Shown one piece after another: positions 1 to 8,322 of a DNA stretch of 43,371 bases. This DNA is from Flavobacterium oncorhynchi (GTDB lineage Bacteria; Bacteroidota; Bacteroidia; Flavobacteriales; Flavobacteriaceae). The first letter of the stretch is position 1; each line of letters starts with the position of its first letter. The notes beneath the pieces are model-generated. The model was given only the letters and a program-made list of their open reading frames with translations. It was not told the origin of the DNA and did no database searches. The position numbers and the translations under genes were made by a program. The stretch covers positions 575,772 through 619,142 of the forward strand of contig NZ_MUHA01000007.1 of NCBI RefSeq assembly GCF_002217355.1, in the 5' to 3' direction.

Positions 1-23
1 CCAGCTAAAGCAGGAGGCAATTT
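1..23. repeat. Partial dispersed palindromic repeat at window edge
   Basis: CCAGCTAAAGCAGGAGGCAA at the left edge matches, with one mismatch, the sequence at 24021-24040 between the NtrC-type regulator and its kinase. The full copy there is a near-perfect palindrome, so this is probably the cut-off half of a REP-like element. Confidence 0.5.
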
Positions 24-32
24 AATTAAGTA

Positions 33-1028
33 CTATTTTGAAGTTTCTCTAAACTCTCTCAAAACTTCATCAATAACCCAAGTTGTTCTCGATGCCGAAA
101 TTCCTTTTGATGGAGAAGATCCTTCTTTACCTAAAAGTTCAGCAATTACTGTTTCTATAAGCGGCTGTTGAATATGAAGCGGATTTTCGATTGCAATACT
201 TTCTTTTTCTCCATTTGCATATTGAATATGAATTGGATCATTTCCAAAAGTCGAAAACGAGATTTTTCCTTTATCACCAACAATTTCGGTATTATCGTAA
301 CGTTCAAAACTGGTAAAATTCCATAAACCCGTTCCGTGAATACCATTTTCAAATAAAAATGACATCGAAACAGAGTCTTCTGCTGGATATGCTTTTAACT
401 GAGAAGTAGCATGTCCGCGAACTGATTTTATAGGACCTAAAACATAATCTAGAAAATCTAAAGTATGACAAGCTAAATCAACAAAAATTCCGCCGCCGGA
501 AATATGAGGTAAAACCGTCCATGGAAGATTGATTTCATCATCATAACGTGCTTCAAAAGGATGGTATAAAACACAGTTTACATGTCTTATAGTTCCTATT
601 TTTCCTTTGTCAATTAATTCTTTTATTTTTAAAAATCGGGGCAAACTTCTTCTGTAATAAGCAACAAACAAAGGCACGTTATGTTCTTTGCAAACGCGGA
701 TCATTTCATTACACTCTTCAAAAGTCAAAGCCATAGGCTTTTCAACATAGACAGGTTTTCCAGCTTTGGCACATAAAATGGTATATTCTTTATGAGATGA
801 TGGAGGAGTGGCAATATAAACCGCATCTACTTCGGGATCATTTATTAAATCGGCAGCATTCGAGTACCATTTTGGCACATTATGGCGTTTGGCATAATCT
901 TCTGCAAGTGCTGCATCTCTGCGCATAACAGCAACTAAAGCAGAATTTGGAGCTTTCTGAAAAGCAGGTCCGCTTTTTACTTCTGTTACATTACCGCAGC
1001 CTATAATTCCCCATTTTATAATTTTCAT
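33..1028 (-). CDS. Gfo/Idh/MocA family NAD(P)-dependent oxidoreductase
   Basis: A 331-residue cytoplasmic oxidoreductase with no signal peptide. The N-terminal Rossmann fold shows the dinucleotide-binding turn GIIGCGNV (residues 7-14). The family EKP motif, whose Lys is normally catalytic, is at residues 96-98. A GGGxxxDxxxH pattern (G178-H188) matches the second half of the active site in this family. Length is normal. The family oxidises or reduces sugars, inositols and related polyols, but the substrate cannot be read from sequence. It stands alone: a 440-base repeat-rich gap separates it from the next gene, and only a repeat fragment lies downstream before the window edge. The only plausible start is the ATG at 1026-1028. 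Confidence 0.9.
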   Translation of the reverse strand: MKIIKWGIIGCGNVTEVKSGPAFQKAPNSALVAVMRRDAALAEDYAKRHNVPKWYSNAADLINDPEVDAVYIATPPSSHKEYTILCAKAGKPVYVEKPMALTFEECNEMIRVCKEHNVPLFVAYYRRSLPRFLKIKELIDKGKIGTIRHVNCVLYHPFEARYDDEINLPWTVLPHISGGGIFVDLACHTLDFLDYVLGPIKSVRGHATSQLKAYPAEDSVSMSFLFENGIHGTGLWNFTSFERYDNTEIVGDKGKISFSTFGNDPIHIQYANGEKESIAIENPLHIQQPLIETVIAELLGKEGSSPSKGISASRTTWVIDEVLREFRETSK

Positions 1029-1468
1029 CTTTGGATATTTTGGTTTCTCAAATTTAAGAGAAATGGGTTGTTTAAAAAAGGTTTGCCGCGAATTACACTA
1101 ATTTTCACTAATTTATTTTTCCTGCTGATTCATAGTGTAAAAAAATCTGCCTATCTGCTAAATCTGCGTGAGAAAAATATCGAACAAAAAAGTTAGCCGC
1201 GAATTCACGAATTAATTTCACGCAGATCTAAAAAGATTTAAGCAGATATGCGCAGATTTTTTAATCTAATTATATCTGTCTAAATCTGCAGAATCTGCGG
1301 GGAAACAAATTAATAAAGCCACAGAGTAAAAAGATTTTCACAGATTTTAAATCCATCAAATTCTTTTAATCAGTGGCAAAAAAGTAAGCCACGATTTACA
1401 CATCCGCCACAATTAAAATTCGTGGAAATTAGTGCAATTCGTGGCTAAAAAATTAAGTTTTTAAAGTC
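1029..1468. repeat. 440-base gap made of dispersed intergenic repeats
   Basis: No credible gene. The gap is built from short repeat modules seen elsewhere in the window: variants of 'GCCGCGAATTcACgAATT' (1086-1116, 1196-1216), 'CGCAGATCTAAAAAGATTTAAGCAGATATGCGCAGATT' like blocks (1221-1260), and 'AATTCGTGGcTAAAA' (1437-1452). These look like decayed copies of the inverted repeats found intact at 27581-27631 and 37899-37950. They may act as transcript ends for the two flanking minus-strand genes. Confidence 0.6.
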
Positions 1469-3577
1469 TTACTTCTTAGGCAAAGCTTTAAAGCCCATAT
1501 TATAAAGTGTGAAAGCCTGGATATCTACATTCTCTTGAATTGTAGCCGCAACAGATTTTCCTGCTCCGTGTCCTGCTTTTACATCAATTCTAATTAAAAC
1601 TGGATTGTTTCCTGTTTGTTTGTCTTGCAGTTCAGCAGCAAATTTAAAACTGTGAGCAGGAACTACACGGTCATCATGATCACCTGTTGTTACCATAGTT
1701 GCAGGATATTGAACTCCTTTTTTAACGCTTTGAACTGGAGAATATCCTTTAAGGTATTCAAACATTTCTTTGCTGTCTTGAGCTGTTCCATAATCGTATG
1801 CCCAACCCGCTCCAGCAGTAAAAGTATGGTAACGTAACATATCCATTACACCAACTGCAGGTAAAGCTACTTTCATTAAATCAGGACGTTGAGTCATAGT
1901 TGCTCCAACTAATAATCCACCATTAGATCCTCCGCGAATTGCTAAATAATCTGATGAAGTATATTTTTGAGCAATTAGATATTCAGCAGCAGCGATAAAA
2001 TCATCAAAGACATTTTGTTTTTGAAGTTTAGTTCCTGCATCGTGCCATTTTTTACCATATTCACCGCCACCTCTTAAATTGGCAACTGCATAAACACCTC
2101 CGTTTTCCATCCAAACAGCATTTGCAATACTGAAACTTGGAGTTAAACTAATGTTGAATCCGCCGTAACCATAAAGAATCGTTGGATTTTTACCGTCTAA
2201 TTTTGTTCCCTTTTTATACGTAATAATCATCGGGATTTTTGTACCGTCTTTTGAAGTATAAAATACTTGTTTAGATTCATAATCTTCACTTTTGAAATCA
2301 ACTTTTGGTTTTTGATAAATTTCTGATTTACCAGATTTTGGTTCAAAAGAAAAAATACTTCCTGGAGTTGTATAATTTGTAAAGCTGTAGTATAAAATTT
2401 TCTCTTCCTTTTTCGCACCAAATCCGCCGGCAGTTCCAACCGCAGGAAGTTTGATTTCGCGAATTAATTTACCATTGTAATCGTATTGTAAAACTAACGA
2501 AACGGCATCTTTTGTATAATTAGCAAAAAAGTATCCGCCTCCTGTAGATGGCGATAAAACATTTTCTGTTTCTTTAATAAAGTCTTTCCAGTTTTCAGGT
2601 TTTGGATTACTAAAATCTACAGTAACCACACGTCCGTTTGGAGCTTTATAATCAGTGTGAATAAATAATTTACTTCCTTCATTTTCGATAATATTATTAT
2701 CAGTGTTGAAGTTGTCTACAATGGTTACAATTGGACTGTTTGGCGTTTTTAAATCTTTAATATAAAGTTCGTTTCCATAAGTAGAATTTGCTGCTGTAAT
2801 TACCAAAAAGCGATTGTCTTCAGTAACGTAGCCTCCAACATATCTTCTTTTTTGATCTGCACCAAAAATTACTTTATCCTCTTTTTGAGAAGTTCCTAAT
2901 TTGTGGAAATACAATTTATGTTGATCTGTTTTTGCAGACAATTCACTTCCTTTTGGTTTGTCATAACTTGAATAATAGAAACCTTCGTTTCCAAGCCATG
3001 AAATACCGCTGAATTTTACATCAACCAAAGTATCTTCAAGAACTTTTTTTGATACAGCATCAATAATAATAACTTTTCTCCAGTCGCTTCCACCTTCAGA
3101 AATTGAATAAGCAGTTTTGCTTCCGTCTTTAGAGAAATCTAATCCGCCAAGCGAAGTCGTACCGTCTTTAGAAAATGTATTTGGATCTAAGAAAACTTCC
3201 TCTTTACCATTCTGATCTTTTCTGTAAACTACAGATTGATTTTGAAGACCATTATTTTTTGAATAATAGGTAAACTTTCCTTCTTTGTATGGAGCACCGA
3301 TTTTTTCGTAATTCCAAAGTTTTTCCATTCGTTTTTTAAGTTCGTCACGAAACGGAATTTTATCTAGATAAGCATAAGTAACTTCGTTTTGAGCTTTAAC
3401 CCAAGCGCCCGTTTCAGCAGATTTATCATCTTCAAGCCAACGATACGGATCGCTTACTTTTGTGTCAAAATAGACATCAACAGTTTCTCCTTTTTTGGTT
3501 TCTGGATATTGAATTTTATTTTGAGCAAATGAAATTCCTGCAGTTGTGATTGCCATCAATAAAAATGTTTTTTTCAT
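1469..3577 (-). CDS. Prolyl oligopeptidase family serine peptidase (S9A), exported
   Basis: A 702-residue peptidase with an N-terminal signal peptide ([19 protein letters not shown]), so probably periplasmic. The N-terminal part is a beta-propeller and the C-terminal third is an alpha/beta hydrolase. The catalytic triad is visible: Ser551 in GGSNGG, Asp635 in DHDDRVVP, and His670 in KAGHGAGKS. Spacing and length are close to animal prolyl oligopeptidase (about 710 residues). The family cleaves short peptides after proline; in Bacteroidota such exported enzymes are thought to help peptide scavenging. A TAttTTTG promoter element lies about 23 bases upstream. It is transcribed alone, with 146 bases separating it from the TonB receptor gene upstream. 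Confidence 0.93.
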   Translation of the reverse strand: MKKTFLLMAITTAGISFAQNKIQYPETKKGETVDVYFDTKVSDPYRWLEDDKSAETGAWVKAQNEVTYAYLDKIPFRDELKKRMEKLWNYEKIGAPYKEGKFTYYSKNNGLQNQSVVYRKDQNGKEEVFLDPNTFSKDGTTSLGGLDFSKDGSKTAYSISEGGSDWRKVIIIDAVSKKVLEDTLVDVKFSGISWLGNEGFYYSSYDKPKGSELSAKTDQHKLYFHKLGTSQKEDKVIFGADQKRRYVGGYVTEDNRFLVITAANSTYGNELYIKDLKTPNSPIVTIVDNFNTDNNIIENEGSKLFIHTDYKAPNGRVVTVDFSNPKPENWKDFIKETENVLSPSTGGGYFFANYTKDAVSLVLQYDYNGKLIREIKLPAVGTAGGFGAKKEEKILYYSFTNYTTPGSIFSFEPKSGKSEIYQKPKVDFKSEDYESKQVFYTSKDGTKIPMIITYKKGTKLDGKNPTILYGYGGFNISLTPSFSIANAVWMENGGVYAVANLRGGGEYGKKWHDAGTKLQKQNVFDDFIAAAEYLIAQKYTSSDYLAIRGGSNGGLLVGATMTQRPDLMKVALPAVGVMDMLRYHTFTAGAGWAYDYGTAQDSKEMFEYLKGYSPVQSVKKGVQYPATMVTTGDHDDRVVPAHSFKFAAELQDKQTGNNPVLIRIDVKAGHGAGKSVAATIQENVDIQAFTLYNMGFKALPKK

Positions 3578-3599
3578 AGTTAGTTTTTATCTGTTGTAA

Positions 3600-3607
3600 C
3601 AAAAATA
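3600..3607 (-). promoter_or_regulatory. Bacteroidota -7 element of the prolyl oligopeptidase gene
   Basis: TATTTTTG on the minus strand matches TAnnTTTG and lies about 23 bases before the start codon. No clear TTG is found at the right -33 distance, so the call rests on the -7 box and its position. Confidence 0.45.
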
Positions 3608-3723
3608 GCACTTTTTGTTGTGAAAAATGAATGGAAAAAGTTAAACCATATCAGTCATTTAAGTTCATTTTAATTAAGTGCTTAGCTTATATTTACTTAT
3701 ATGACTAATATGGTTTAAAAATG

Positions 3724-5931
3724 TTACAGATTAAAGTTAATGCCTAGAACAATGTTTCTTCCAATGTTTGGAATGCCGTCTGTTTTTAGTCTCGAAAGGT
3801 GTGCAATATATTTTTTGTCAAATAAATTGTTTCCGTTTAAGTTCACATCAAAGGCAGTTTTTCCAAGTTTAACTGTTCCTCCAAAACCTAGATTTACCAA
3901 AGTATAACCTTTTGAAGCAGTTTCAAAACCGCTTACATTATCTTGATTAAAAGTCGAAGAAACATTCAAAGAAGCAAAACCTTCGCTCAGCCAATTTTTA
4001 ATATTAAATTCAGTTCTAAGCGTATTGTTCCAGTTGTTGGCAGGAATTAAAGGCAGATAATCGTTATTATCTTTTTTTCCCATTACAGTTTCAAAACTTG
4101 TTTCAAAATGTAACCAGTCTAGTGGATGCGGATGAAAATGCAGTCCAGCTTCACCTCCATATAATTTTGCATTATCCTGAACATAAGCAAATACATCATT
4201 CTCATCACGAATTTCTCCTGTTGGAGATGTATAAATATAGTTGTTTACGTGATTGTAAAAACCATTTACAAAAAACTCAAAATGTGTGTTTTTGTATTCC
4301 AGATTCAAATCAGTTTGAATATTTTGTTCCGTTTTCAAATCAGCATTTCCAATTTCATAACGATTTGTTCCTTCGTGAACACCATTTGAAGTTAATTCTG
4401 CTAAGTTTGGCGCTCTAAATCCGCTGGCAACATTTAATCTCAATGTTAATGGTTCAGCTAATTTTGTTTTATATCCCAACGAAGCATTAAAGCTGTCAAA
4501 AGAACGGTCTAAAGCTTGAAAATAACCTTCTTCGCCTTCGATTCCGTGCGCAATAGAAGTAATATTTCTATTGTCAAAACGCAGACCAGCTTGTAAAACG
4601 CTATTTTTCCATTCATAATTTGCAGTTCCAAAAACTCCAAAATCATTCGTCGTTGCATCAGGAATTAAATATTCCTCACCAGAATTTTTATTCGTTTGGT
4701 GCATTCCCTGAACGCCCAAAATAGTTTCAATTTTTCCGAATTTTGGAAAATGATATTTGGCATTGTAATTAAAAGTATTCAATTTCATATGAAGAGAAGC
4801 ATCGTTGCTGTCCTCAAATTCACTTCGGTCATTGGCAATATAGCCCAAATCAACATCTAACTTTGAGTTTTCAAAAAAGATAACATTGTTTAAACTCAAT
4901 AAATGATTAAAAATTCCTTGTCTAGGAAATTGGGTGTCTTTACTTGAAGATTGTTCTGCGATTCCATCTTCTGGAATTCCAATGTCAAGTTTGTTGTAAT
5001 TGTATCTCAAAACACTTGAGAAAGTCGAATTGCTGTAACCGATTCCAGTTTTAAAATCAGTTTCATTATAACGAGAATTCGTCACGCGATCACCGCCAGA
5101 AATTTTATAATCAGAATGGGTGTTGTAACTTCCACGTGCTAGAAATTTCCAATTGTCAGTAGATGTTTTCAATCCAATAGAAGAGTTACTTCCTTGTGTA
5201 TTGGTGAAATATTTTTGACTGAAATTAGCTTTAAAATCACCGGCATCAGCAAATTTTTCAGGATTAAAATATAAAACACCTCCCAAAGCATCAGAACCAT
5301 AAAGCAAAGAAGCAGGTCCTTTGATAACTTCGACACTTTCGATTCCTGCATCATTTAAACCTAAACCATGTTCATCGCCAAATTGCTGATTTTCGATACG
5401 AACGCCTTGCGAATAAACTAAAACACGATTACCGCTTAATCCTCGAATTACTGGTTTTCCAATAGAAGTTCCAGTCGAAATTTGAGAAACTCCCGGAATT
5501 GTTGCTAAACCTTCTATTAAAGTTGAGGTTCCTTTTTGCTGTAAAGTTTTGATGCTTTCGTGCTCAATTTTCATTACGTTTTGCGATTGCAGTTTGTTGA
5601 AAGGAGTAGAAACTACAACTTCATCCATTTCTAAGATAGATTCTGCAAGGTTTACATCTAATGTATTTTGTTTTACTAATTTGACGATTGTTTTATTTTG
5701 AGTAGCAAATCCAACAAACGAAAAAGCAAGTCGTAAACTTCCGTTTGGCAGATTATTTAATTCGTATTTTCCGTTTGCATCAGTAGTTGTTCCTTTATGT
5801 AATTCTGGTGCGTAAACAGAAACGCCCGGCATAGGCTGATTTTGAGTATCAGTTACAATACCTGAAACTGAATTTTGGGCAGATAACAAGCCCGAAAACC
5901 CTAAAATAAGGGCAATTATTATTTTTTTCAT
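3724..5931 (-). CDS. TonB-dependent outer-membrane receptor, probably metal-related
   Basis: A 735-residue receptor. Residues 1-18 form a signal peptide. Residues about 20-105 are a carboxypeptidase-regulatory-like (CarboxypepD_reg) domain, as is usual for Bacteroidota receptors. The plug follows (about 115-230), with PVIRGLSGNRV and the conserved VEVIKGPASLLYGSDALGG segment. The rest is a beta-barrel ending in IVLGINFNL, a typical final strand with an aromatic residue. The gene upstream encodes a small His/Cys-rich protein, and the receptor has His clusters such as FHPHPLDWLHFE. This points to zinc, copper or a metal complex, and the plug recalls ZnuD-type zinc receptors, but the substrate is an inference. 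It probably shares a transcript with the small gene (159-base gap). Confidence 0.9.
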   Translation of the reverse strand: MKKIIIALILGFSGLLSAQNSVSGIVTDTQNQPMPGVSVYAPELHKGTTTDANGKYELNNLPNGSLRLAFSFVGFATQNKTIVKLVKQNTLDVNLAESILEMDEVVVSTPFNKLQSQNVMKIEHESIKTLQQKGTSTLIEGLATIPGVSQISTGTSIGKPVIRGLSGNRVLVYSQGVRIENQQFGDEHGLGLNDAGIESVEVIKGPASLLYGSDALGGVLYFNPEKFADAGDFKANFSQKYFTNTQGSNSSIGLKTSTDNWKFLARGSYNTHSDYKISGGDRVTNSRYNETDFKTGIGYSNSTFSSVLRYNYNKLDIGIPEDGIAEQSSSKDTQFPRQGIFNHLLSLNNVIFFENSKLDVDLGYIANDRSEFEDSNDASLHMKLNTFNYNAKYHFPKFGKIETILGVQGMHQTNKNSGEEYLIPDATTNDFGVFGTANYEWKNSVLQAGLRFDNRNITSIAHGIEGEEGYFQALDRSFDSFNASLGYKTKLAEPLTLRLNVASGFRAPNLAELTSNGVHEGTNRYEIGNADLKTEQNIQTDLNLEYKNTHFEFFVNGFYNHVNNYIYTSPTGEIRDENDVFAYVQDNAKLYGGEAGLHFHPHPLDWLHFETSFETVMGKKDNNDYLPLIPANNWNNTLRTEFNIKNWLSEGFASLNVSSTFNQDNVSGFETASKGYTLVNLGFGGTVKLGKTAFDVNLNGNNLFDKKYIAHLSRLKTDGIPNIGRNIVLGINFNL

Positions 5932-5999
5932 TTGAAATTATGCTATAGTTAATTGTTTTTTCTTTTAAATAAAAACTAAAACTACAATGCAGCATTCTG

Positions 6000-6025
6000 A
6001 TCCTAATTAATAAAATAGGATTAGG
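6000..6025. promoter_or_regulatory. Inverted repeat upstream of the TonB receptor
   Basis: ATCCTA (6000-6005) and TAGGAT (6016-6021) are inverted repeats, and the overlapping pair CCTAAT (6002-6007) and ATTAGG (6020-6025) adds a second register. The site is 69 bases before the receptor start, in the gap after the His-rich gene. It could be an operator for a metal-responsive regulator or a weak stem; neither can be proven here. Confidence 0.3.
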
Positions 6026-6090
6026 TAACTCAATGTTATTTTGAATCTAGATTTAAAAAAAATGTAAAGATTATTTCGAGTATTCGAAAT

Positions 6091-6444
6091 TTAAGAAACT
6101 ATAAAAGCAGGAGGTCCTCGTAATAAATACGAAGGTTTTGAAATTGAAAAAATCTTTTCAGTAAGAGGAAAGAAATAAGGTGTTTCAGTGCCAAAAGTGT
6201 GAAACTGAAAAGAAATACTTTCGGGAACGATATAACCTCCAAAAGCAAAATTACAAACAAAACATAGATCATAATTATGATGCTGATGTGTTATTTCGCC
6301 GTTTGGATCATTGTAATCGTGGTGGCATTGTTTTTCTGAAAGCTGTTTTACGATATGCTCATAACTGTGCACAGACTGAAACAATATCGAAAACAATATT
6401 GTGACAGCAAACGCGAAACTTAATATGAGCTGCTTTCTTTTCAT
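6091..6444 (-). CDS. Small His/Cys-rich exported or membrane protein, putative metal handling
   Basis: A 117-residue protein with one hydrophobic N-terminal segment (LILSFAFAVTILFSILF), a signal peptide or anchor. After it comes a metal-ligand-like stretch: CHHDYND, then HQHHNYDLCFVCNF with a CxxC. The rest has no known domain. I chose the ATG at 6442-6444; reading upstream would require a TTG start. The layout (short protein with His and CxxC directly before a TonB receptor) resembles the proteobacterial DUF2946/receptor pairs linked to copper, but similarity to that family is not clear enough to name it. Function as a metal-binding partner of the receptor is an inference. Confidence 0.7.
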   Translation of the reverse strand: MKRKQLILSFAFAVTILFSILFQSVHSYEHIVKQLSEKQCHHDYNDPNGEITHQHHNYDLCFVCNFAFGGYIVPESISFQFHTFGTETPYFFPLTEKIFSISKPSYLLRGPPAFIVS

Positions 6445-6665
6445 GCAAGACAAAGGTATAAAAGACCAGTGAAAAAATGATTTATTTTTTTGATTCTGCT
6501 CTTGATTTGTTGAAAATACTGCAAAGAATGAGTTTATTCGTCGTGAAAAAGAGAATTATTACTTTCAAATCGCATCATGAAGTGGCATTGTGTTATATTT
6601 GTAAGTGAAATAAATGCAGCTTTTTGAACGTTTATTTAAGAACCCATTTAAAACCACAATACAAT

Positions 6666-7370
6666 ATGCGATTACTTTTTAGCTGTTTGTTTTTAACTTC
6701 ATTTTTCAGTGTTTTTGCTCAAAATGAAGTGAAGCCGGAAGTAAAACCCGAAGTTAAAATTGATTCATTGTATCGTGAAGATCAGTTTTATTTTTCGGTA
6801 ACGTATAATATGTTTACAGATATACCTCAGAGATTCAAGCAAAATAAATTTTCTTTAGGACTTTCTGGAGGTTTTTTGCGTGATATGCCCATTAATAAAT
6901 CAAGAACATTTGCAATTGCAGCTGGTTTAGGATTTAGTTATCAAAACTATTATCAAAATTTAGGTATTTCTAGAGACGGATCTGGAGCTATTGTTTATAA
7001 CGTTACTGATTATGGCGAAATAGTGTCAAATCGATATAAGCAATATTCTGTAGATCTTCCTATAGAATTTAGATGGCGTAATTCGACTTTTGAAAGCACC
7101 AAGTTTTGGCGAGTTTATACAGGGATAAAATTAAGTTATGTGTTTTCAAATACTTCAAACTTAAATGCGGGAGAGGAAACGTATAAAATAAAAAATAACG
7201 CTTCAATTAATACATTTCAATACGGACCATATATTTCGGCAGGTTATAATACCTGGAACCTTTATGTGTACTATGGATTAAGCCCTTTATTTAATTCAGC
7301 AACAACACTTACAGGAGAGAAAGTTAATTTAAAAACCCTAAATGCCGGATTGATTTTTTACATTTTATAA
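6666..7370 (+). CDS. Outer-membrane beta-barrel protein (PorT-like family)
   Basis: A 234-residue protein with a clear signal peptide, MRLLFSCLFLTSFFSVFAQ. After a short Lys/Glu/Pro linker (EVKPEVKPEVK) comes an all-beta region with alternating polar and hydrophobic residues and a final strand ending in LNAGLIFYIL, as expected for a small outer-membrane barrel. The start at 6666 is preferred over the in-frame ATG at 6624 because only the former puts the signal peptide at the N-terminus. It resembles the broad 'PorT family' of Bacteroidota but has nothing that shows it is the type IX secretion component itself. Its 3' end overlaps the convergent downstream gene by 6 bases. Confidence 0.75.
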   Translation: MRLLFSCLFLTSFFSVFAQNEVKPEVKPEVKIDSLYREDQFYFSVTYNMFTDIPQRFKQNKFSLGLSGGFLRDMPINKSRTFAIAAGLGFSYQNYYQNLGISRDGSGAIVYNVTDYGEIVSNRYKQYSVDLPIEFRWRNSTFESTKFWRVYTGIKLSYVFSNTSNLNAGEETYKIKNNASINTFQYGPYISAGYNTWNLYVYYGLSPLFNSATTLTGEKVNLKTLNAGLIFYIL

Positions 7371-7970
7371 CCACAGAAATAAAAACAGCACTTGCGGCAA
7401 AACGCCTATAAGCAATCCAGTAAGAAGTTCTTTTGGAGTATGAGCATTCATCTCTAATCGTGAAGAAGCAACAATCCCCGTCATTAAAATTAAAAAAGCA
7501 CTCCAATACGGATTTTGCGTCTGCAGATGAATGTTTAATCCCATAGCAAAAATCGTGAAACCACTTATTGCCGCTACGTGAAGACTTGGTTTAAATTTAA
7601 AAAGCGAACAAACCAGCGCTAAAATGGTTGTAAATAAAGCACCCAGAAAAAAGAAATGAAGCTCAGGATAACGAGTAATAACAATACTTCTTTTAACCAA
7701 TAAAATATACAAAAAGGACTGTAAAACAAGCGGAACAAGTCTTTGGGAAGTCTCTGGAAGCATTAATGATTTTACATGTCCTGTTGAGCGCAGCAACAAG
7801 AAAAATAAAACAGGAACAATAATCGTAATCACCAAAATTTGAAATAATACAAAGTACTTTTCTTGAGTTGTAAAAACATCATCTTTGCAAAAAAGATATA
7901 ACAATGTAGTGTACATTGGAATAAATATAGGATGAAGTATGTAAGAGAATAGTGGGAGTACTTTTTTCAA
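7365..7970 (-). CDS. PAP2-like integral membrane protein with altered phosphatase motifs
   Basis: A 201-residue protein with about five to six hydrophobic segments. It resembles PAP2/type 2 phosphatidic acid phosphatases: KPSLHVAA corresponds to the PSGH motif and SRLEMNAHTPKE corresponds to SRx5HxxxD. Two family residues differ: Gly of PSGH is Leu, and the final Asp is Glu. The first motif (KxxxxxxRP) is not recognisable. It may therefore be a weak or inactive lipid phosphatase, or a relative with another role. It runs convergent to the beta-barrel gene, sharing 6 bases at the stop codons, and faces the repeat-rich gap at 7971-8322. Confidence 0.65.
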   Translation of the reverse strand: MKKVLPLFSYILHPIFIPMYTTLLYLFCKDDVFTTQEKYFVLFQILVITIIVPVLFFLLLRSTGHVKSLMLPETSQRLVPLVLQSFLYILLVKRSIVITRYPELHFFFLGALFTTILALVCSLFKFKPSLHVAAISGFTIFAMGLNIHLQTQNPYWSAFLILMTGIVASSRLEMNAHTPKELLTGLLIGVLPQVLFLFLWL

Positions 7971-8322
7971 AACGCTTTATTTTCTGGTGTTGAACAAATA
8001 TAATGAAATAATGTTTTTTGTCATGGATATTTTGTTTTTCTAGCCACGACTCGAGCGATAGCGAACAGGCGAAGCAATTACACGATTTTTACTAACTATT
8101 CTATTTGCTAAATGTTTAAATAATAGCCGCAGATTAATAGATTCGCATAGATTAGATCATGTAAATCCTTTTATCCCGATAGCTATCGGGAGTGGCAAAA
8201 AATCAAACAATAATTCGCGGAAATTTGTGTAATTCGTGGCAAACTCTTTTTTGCATCTAAAAATGAATTCATGTAATTCGTGGCAAACCTTTTTTTAAAT
8301 TTGACAAAAAGAAATTTTCTAA
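7971..8322. repeat. 352-base gap with dispersed repeats and a palindrome
   Basis: No gene seen. It holds a perfect 18-base palindrome TCCCGATAGCTATCGGGA (8174-8191). Two copies of a GTAATTCGTGGCAAAC-type module lie at 8231-8242 and 8273-8287; related degraded blocks are at 8042-8090 ('agccacgactcgagcgatagcg') and 8127-8157. The same modules occur at 1386-1452, 27581-27631 and 37899-37950. The promoter of the MurF-Alr gene should lie in the last part; I could not identify a convincing -33/-7 pair. Confidence 0.55.

Noticed and set aside
4098..4418. 106-codon plus-strand frame inside the TonB receptor
   Set aside because: Entirely antisense to a well-supported receptor gene; no domain.
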